This document shows positions 59,796-64,000 of a stretch of 64,000 nucleotides of DNA, piece by piece. The notes under the pieces were generated by a model. That model saw only the letters and a list, made by a program, of their open reading frames with translations. It was not told the DNA's origin and ran no database searches. A program made the position numbers and the translations under genes. The stretch is from Vibrio albus (GTDB taxonomy: Bacteria; Pseudomonadota; Gammaproteobacteria; Enterobacterales; Vibrionaceae), in contig NZ_QFWT01000004.1 in assembly GCF_003144035.1 (NCBI RefSeq), forward strand, positions 1 to 64,000, read 5' to 3'. Positions within the stretch are counted from its first letter, which is position 1. Each line of letters begins with the position of its first letter.

Positions 59796-60168
59796 TCAAG
59801 CTAACGATTTCGGGACTGTCCATACACCTATTTTTTGGGAGGGCTGTACCCGAAATCGTAGGACAATGAATCGTTAGTAATCTTGTTAACTACTATGGAA
59901 ATAGCAAACAATTATATAAATGCAATGAACTGTCACCGCTCTCCTAGACAAATTTCGCCTATTCTTTATCGACAACTCACACATAAATTTGAACTTCATC
60001 ACACTTTTAACTCAAAGTATTTTTTTACTAAAAAATGGCCCTACAGCGTTCTTTAAGCACCCTCAAAACACATTCAATGGCCCTACACACCATATAGGGC
60101 CAAATCTTGCGGTTTAAGCACTGTTGTAACCTAGTACTCACTGATTACCACTCAAGAAGAGAGTACTG
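59796..60168. promoter_or_regulatory. Repeat-rich gap upstream of the excisionase/initiator genes
   Basis: 373 bases with no gene but several repeats. CTAACGATT (59801-59809) is inverted at 59869-59877, and ACGATTTCGGG (59804-59814) at 59849-59859, so one left arm has two partners. AATGGCCCTACA is direct at 60034-60045 and 60076-60087 (42 bases apart); TGGCCCTA at 60078-60085 is also inverted as TAGGGCCA at 60095-60102. TTTAAGCAC occurs at 60052-60060 and 60113-60121. AGTACTC (60133-60139) and GAGTACT (60161-60167) could hide the next gene's ribosome binding site. Origin, operator or excision sites are all possible. Confidence 0.5.
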
Positions 60169-60369
60169 ATGAATACACTACATACCGAATACCCAAACCC
60201 ATTGTATACAACAACCGAAGCTGCCCGTTTTTTGAGGCTGAAGACACAAACATTAGCCAAATGGCGGTGTACCGGAAAACATCCAGAACTGCATTGGATC
60301 AAAGTTGGCTCAAAGATCCTCTACTCGCAGGAGTCAATCTCTGCATTCCTAGAAAAGAACCAACGGTAG
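60169..60369 (+). CDS. Excisionase-like helix-turn-helix protein
   Basis: 66 residues. It matches the small MerR-like helix-turn-helix family used by excisionases and AlpA-type regulators: YTTTEAARFLRLKTQTLAKW is the helix-turn-helix, GKHPELHWIKVGSKILYS the wing and ESISAFLEKNQ the last helix. It may direct excision of the island or regulate the genes that follow. Its stop is eight bases before the next start, so they are co-transcribed. GAAGAGAG is the ribosome binding site, possibly sequestered in a short hairpin. Confidence 0.8.
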   Translation: MNTLHTEYPNPLYTTTEAARFLRLKTQTLAKWRCTGKHPELHWIKVGSKILYSQESISAFLEKNQR

Positions 60370-60377
60370 ATTGCCTT

Positions 60378-61568
60378 ATGAATAAGAAAATTCAATCCAG
60401 AAAACCTAAGTTGCGAACACTTAAAAGAGTAGAAAAAGCAAATCCCCAGAATACGGAACCGAATGGAAATGATATCAACGTAAATCCCCATAAGTCGGGA
60501 GCTATACATGCTCATAACGAATTGGCTACTGATAATATGGGAGCTAACGCTACTATCTGTACTGCCAAGCTCAATTCCCATAAAAAGAGAACTGTATCAT
60601 CAAATCAAGCTACAGAAGCTACCAGCGCAAAAACAAAACCTCACAAAACGAGGGATCATGTAGCTGAACGATACTGCTCGCAGGACAAGATATCTATCTC
60701 AGCCGATAGAGTGTGTTTCACTTGCCCATTTCCATCAAAGTATGCAGCGAATTTTGACAACAGAATGTCAAGGATTATGGGAAAGATGGTTCAAGCAGAA
60801 CCAGCAAACAAATCCGATAACAACTACCGAAAAACCTGCATCTATACAACAAAATCTGGTGCCAGTTTATACATGGCTTGGGAGCCAAAGAAAAAAGGAC
60901 TGAACTATACTCGGTTTGAAGTTTACATATCAAAACTATCTCCTGATTGCATAAAGGAAATTCAATATTTCTTACGTCAGATCTATGGTTCCTCTTACTT
61001 AAAAGTGTTTATGTCAGAAAAAAGTAGAGTAACGAAAATTGAGCTCTCATTTGAAATGACAGGTATTCATGTAGAGGAAGTAATTATAAAAATGAAGAAA
61101 GTAAGGACATATCAATACCATAGAAACTCAAATGGATACTCTTCTTATAAACTAATTGGAAGCAAGAAGAGCGACCATATAAAGATCTATGAAGAAAGTG
61201 TGAAAACTAATAAGCACTGTCAGTTAATAGAAAGTAATAATCAATCACATGATATTCCCGTTTCAAAGGTAAATATAATTCTAAATCCAAAATTAAACAC
61301 CACACCAATTAAGGATATTAGTACAACACCATTTAGAATAGATAAGTTTTTTGTTTTAAAAAACTCAATCACATCTTCCATATCAAAATCTTATGTTTAC
61401 ATGATTAACTTGGTTGGTGTCACTGAAGCTCTGGAATCACTACAAGAAGAAGAAAGCAAACAACTTAAACAAGCTCTAGAAGAACACAAACTGGATATTG
61501 ATGAAAATTATATCAACGAAAGAGTTATAAGTGCATTAATTACTATTGAAGATATTTTCATAAACTAG
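60378..61568 (+). CDS. Replication-initiator-like protein without helicase
   Basis: 396 residues from ATG 60378, just after the excisionase-like gene; the frame extends back inside that gene but without support. The first 110 residues are polar and probably disordered. From about residue 110 three motifs resemble Rep_trans-type replication initiation factors of filamentous phages and integrative elements: VTKIELSFE (218-226), LIGSKKSDHIKIYEES (about 259-274) and TPFRIDKFF (about 319-327). An earlier block reads DRVCFTCPF. The next gene has the same blocks at nearly the same positions. The third motif and YDK box are weaker here (YEES in place of YDKG), so this copy may be regulatory or a partner subunit. 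Confidence 0.55.
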   Translation: MNKKIQSRKPKLRTLKRVEKANPQNTEPNGNDINVNPHKSGAIHAHNELATDNMGANATICTAKLNSHKKRTVSSNQATEATSAKTKPHKTRDHVAERYCSQDKISISADRVCFTCPFPSKYAANFDNRMSRIMGKMVQAEPANKSDNNYRKTCIYTTKSGASLYMAWEPKKKGLNYTRFEVYISKLSPDCIKEIQYFLRQIYGSSYLKVFMSEKSRVTKIELSFEMTGIHVEEVIIKMKKVRTYQYHRNSNGYSSYKLIGSKKSDHIKIYEESVKTNKHCQLIESNNQSHDIPVSKVNIILNPKLNTTPIKDISTTPFRIDKFFVLKNSITSSISKSYVYMINLVGVTEALESLQEEESKQLKQALEEHKLDIDENYINERVISALITIEDIFIN

Positions 61569-61694
61569 AAAAATAAAATAAGACCATATCATATAAAATA
61601 TAGTTAGTAACAATACACCTATCAGTATAATTATCACTGTATAATTATATAAATACCAATATGTATCTATGATACGTATAGAGGATTGTTTTCC

Positions 61695-64000
61695 ATGAAT
61701 AAACGAAAATATAACCAATATAAGAATTTTAAGAAGCACCATTGGCGTAACAAAATTAATGACAATAGAAGTAATAGCTTTAGTAAGAAGAAAAACGATA
61801 AGTTGTTAAAACTATTTGATACTGATAAATATGCATATATAGATAGCTCTAAGAGTTTTATTTCTGCTCTAAAGAGCGAAGAGAATGCTGAATATCAAAG
61901 TCAATTGCTCAACCAATATATCGGAAATCCAGAGGAGCATCTTAAGCTCGATCTTGATCGTCTTTTTATAACTATGAGATGTCAGAAGAAGGATATTGAA
62001 AGAGTTATGAAAGGAATTTTGACCTTTTCTCCGATGTCCACCGGACAACTTCTAACCATAAGGAAAACAACTGTTGGTTCCGTTAATGGCAGTAGCGATA
62101 GAGGAAATAATAGAGGATGGAGCTCTACTCGTCCTCTATATAAACATGCTTTCAAGATAGCTATTAATGGTGATCAGCGTCGTTTTTTTAATGTGTATGT
62201 TGCTGATGGCAAAAACCATCCCGAAAACCTGACTTCTCTTAGGATTGACTTCATTCCCAACAGGTTTACAGATTTTGAATTAAGAGCCATATTTGGACAC
62301 CTAAAATATGTGCTAAAACACCGAAGATACGACCAGATAATCAGAAATGCCAGAGTAACTCGTGTTGATGTCGGTTTTAATATGCCCGGAGTCATGTCTC
62401 CATTCGTCTATGCATATACCACAAATTCCAAAGTGAAACATAGCTGCTGCTTTCCAACTGGCACACATAGCCTTAAAGAAACGACATACATTGGTAAACA
62501 TACCAGATATACTCACACGATTGTCTACGATAAGGGACTCAAAGAATCAAAAAGAGATCTTAAAATCGGTCTGAATAGAGAGTTAGTCAAGAAGAATTTA
62601 GATTCAACTCCTCTTACAACACGTATTGAATTAAGATATCGCCCATATAGCTCCACCCCCAAATCTTTAATGCTCAAACAGTTACCAAATATCACTCTTC
62701 CGTTACCCAAGCTGAGGTTTATTGATCCGAAAGTTTTGCCATCAGTTTCCAATGACACGCTTGGAGATCTATTAGTAGATAAGACTAATGATGCTGTTAA
62801 GAGCTTTAAAACATACCTTAAAGAAACCGGCATAAAATTCAAAGAGCTTAGTCTGGATACACGTTGGTTTAATAGAGCTTGTAAAAGAATGTTAACTCAT
62901 TATCTTAACCTTATCCAAAAAGCAGACAAACCTAAATCAGAGGAAGTCAAAGAATACTGCGCTACAGGTCGACACCTTCAGGAATTCATACCAGAAAATA
63001 AACCTAAGACATCTAATGTGGGGAACCCTCCCCTTCAGATTGCTCAAAAAGCTCAAAATGCAGCAATCAAAGGTAAATCTCAATACATTGCTATTATTGC
63101 CGGTGCTGGCTCCGGTAAGACGAGAGTTATTAGTGAAAGAGTAAACTTCTTAGTCAATGAAAAACAGATAGATCCCCGAATCATCACGGTTCTGGCTTTC
63201 ACTAATACTGCTGTCAATGAAATGAAGTTACGTATGACCTACTCTTCGATGCCCAATATCAGTACATTCAGTGCATGGTGTCTATCTCTATTAAAAATAT
63301 ATCTACCTGAAGAATATGCAGATATCGATGTTCTGAATAAAGAAGGACAAAAAGAACTGCTATTAGAAGTAATTGATGAACTAGAAATAACAGAATCAGC
63401 AACAACGATACAGCTAAAAAACATCTTTAGCGCACATGTTAACCTATTAAAATCCTTTGAGAAACTGATGGGCGATCCTGCTTTTAAGCTTAACTGTACA
63501 TTAGCCGAGGCAAAAAACAGCCATCTACTCTATAAAAAGAAAAAGCAGAATCTTGGAGTCATTGACTACGATGATATGCTGTACTTGGTATATAAAAACT
63601 TAAAGAAAAAGGGGCTTGCCAAGAGAGTCGCTGATGCCAATACGTATTTGATCATGGATGAAATGCAAGATTCCAACATCATACAGTGGAGAATAATTGA
63701 TCAGCTAATAAATAGTGGAATCCGTCTGTTCTGTGTCGGAGATCCCGCTCAGGCTATCTTTTCTTTTCGTGGTGGATCATATCAACACCTCGAAAACTTT
63801 GAGGAATATGCCAAAGGTGGAAAAGTTTTTCATCTAGACCATTCTTATCGTCTACCTTCAGAAATCATAAATGTAAGCAATGAAATACGTACACAACTTG
63901 GTTACCATCCCTCTTATGCACTTAAAAAGAGTGGACAAAAGCCATTCATTGCAGAATTTAGTAGCTTACACGAGGTTACCGATTGGATAATTCCTTACAT
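61695..64000 (+). CDS. Initiator-like domain fused to UvrD/Rep-type helicase (partial)
   Basis: The frame is open from ATG 61695 to the window edge, 768 residues seen, 3' end missing. Residues about 75-320 carry Rep_trans-like motifs: DRLFITM, ARVTRVDVGFN (about 219-229), TYIGKHTRYTHTIVYDKG (264-281) and TTRIELRYR (308-316). From about 455 a superfamily 1A helicase begins: Walker A AGAGSGKT (469-476), LAFTNTAVNEM (Ia), DYDDML, Walker B MDEMQDSN (from 654), GDPAQAIFSFRGG (motif III, from 683) and LDHSYRLPSEI (motif IV). All catalytic residues seen are intact. It probably nicks or binds an origin and unwinds it with its own motor. No strong ribosome binding site precedes the start (GAGGATTG is closest). 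Confidence 0.7.
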   Translation, partial: MNKRKYNQYKNFKKHHWRNKINDNRSNSFSKKKNDKLLKLFDTDKYAYIDSSKSFISALKSEENAEYQSQLLNQYIGNPEEHLKLDLDRLFITMRCQKKDIERVMKGILTFSPMSTGQLLTIRKTTVGSVNGSSDRGNNRGWSSTRPLYKHAFKIAINGDQRRFFNVYVADGKNHPENLTSLRIDFIPNRFTDFELRAIFGHLKYVLKHRRYDQIIRNARVTRVDVGFNMPGVMSPFVYAYTTNSKVKHSCCFPTGTHSLKETTYIGKHTRYTHTIVYDKGLKESKRDLKIGLNRELVKKNLDSTPLTTRIELRYRPYSSTPKSLMLKQLPNITLPLPKLRFIDPKVLPSVSNDTLGDLLVDKTNDAVKSFKTYLKETGIKFKELSLDTRWFNRACKRMLTHYLNLIQKADKPKSEEVKEYCATGRHLQEFIPENKPKTSNVGNPPLQIAQKAQNAAIKGKSQYIAIIAGAGSGKTRVISERVNFLVNEKQIDPRIITVLAFTNTAVNEMKLRMTYSSMPNISTFSAWCLSLLKIYLPEEYADIDVLNKEGQKELLLEVIDELEITESATTIQLKNIFSAHVNLLKSFEKLMGDPAFKLNCTLAEAKNSHLLYKKKKQNLGVIDYDDMLYLVYKNLKKKGLAKRVADANTYLIMDEMQDSNIIQWRIIDQLINSGIRLFCVGDPAQAIFSFRGGSYQHLENFEEYAKGGKVFHLDHSYRLPSEIINVSNEIRTQLGYHPSYALKKSGQKPFIAEFSSLHEVTDWIIPY

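Larger units (their letters stand above)
57485..64000. mobile_element. Genomic island at tRNA-Ile2 (left part only)
   Basis: Everything after the tRNA differs from the rest of the window: higher A+T, long gaps, unfamiliar proteins and codon use rich in A/T. It carries an excisionase-like gene and two initiator-like genes. tRNA 3' ends are standard integrase targets. No integrase and no second copy of the tRNA 3' end are visible in these 6.5 kb, so the right border and any integrase must lie beyond 64000 or be lost. Confidence 0.7.

Noticed and set aside
61536..61742. 68-codon minus-strand frame between the two initiator-like genes
   Set aside because: Hydrophobic Ile/Leu/Phe-rich translation of an AT-rich gap; overlaps the start of the fusion gene.
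57985..64000. Island as a known phage-satellite or prophage
   Set aside because: No capsid, terminase, primase of known satellite type or integrase is visible; the label would be a guess.

Overview
The window looks like a chromosome segment of a Vibrio or close Vibrionaceae relative. The gene order supports this: lptG/lptF opposite pepA-holC-valS; an arginine deiminase cluster next to argF, pyrBI and an ArgR-type gene; the murA-ibaG-mlaBCDEF block divergent from yrbG-kdsD-kdsC-lptCAB-rpoN-hpf-ptsN-rapZ-npr; and rpsU-yqeY-dnaG-rpoD ending at tRNA-Ile2. Proteins such as RraB, DarP/YjgA and the DUF2061 protein also fit. This assignment rests on recognised families and gene order, not on a database search.

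Layout: 0.2-3.4 kb holds a PepSY protein with a PhoPQ-like two-component system, preceded by a glycine-zipper envelope protein. 3.5-8.6 kb holds a glutathionyl-hydroquinone reductase, a YeiE-like LysR regulator, a periplasmic-binding-protein/diguanylate-cyclase pair and an RDD membrane protein. 8.7-16 kb is housekeeping (LptFG, PepA, HolC, ValS). 16-21 kb has a DUF2061 protein behind a possible Fur box, a NagE-type PTS transporter, a chemoreceptor and RraB. 21.4-31.3 kb is arginine and pyrimidine metabolism: two arginine deiminases flank a YfcC-type antiporter, then carbamate kinase, ornithine carbamoyltransferase, the attenuator-controlled pyrBI operon, a divergent ArgR paralogue and RidA. 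31.4-45 kb is envelope biogenesis (PlsC, MurA, Mla, LPS transport, KDO synthesis) followed by sigma-54 and nitrogen PTS genes. 45-57.3 kb is MgtE, PmbA, DarP, UppP, FolK/FolB, PlsY, TsaD and the rpsU-dnaG-rpoD operon.

From the 3' end of tRNA-Ile2 (57484) to the window edge the sequence changes to AT-rich, unrecognised genes: a genomic island whose far end lies outside the window. It encodes two orphans, a small excisionase-like helix-turn-helix protein, and two adjacent proteins with collinear replication-initiator-like motifs. The second is continuous with a UvrD/Rep-type superfamily 1 helicase, an initiator-helicase fusion that I consider the most interesting object here. Upstream of these genes lie direct and inverted repeats that could be an origin or operators.

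A second unusual signal is a family of four dispersed elements (31.3, 46.5, 48.7 and 51.4 kb). Each sits between convergent genes and consists of tandem heptamers plus a hairpin; most also have inverted arms. In three cases the element supplies the stop codon of the upstream gene.

Starts were moved from the longest reading frame to a downstream codon where a ribosome binding site, signal peptide or family length supported it; this is stated in each entry. Coordinates of hairpins and operators were counted by hand.
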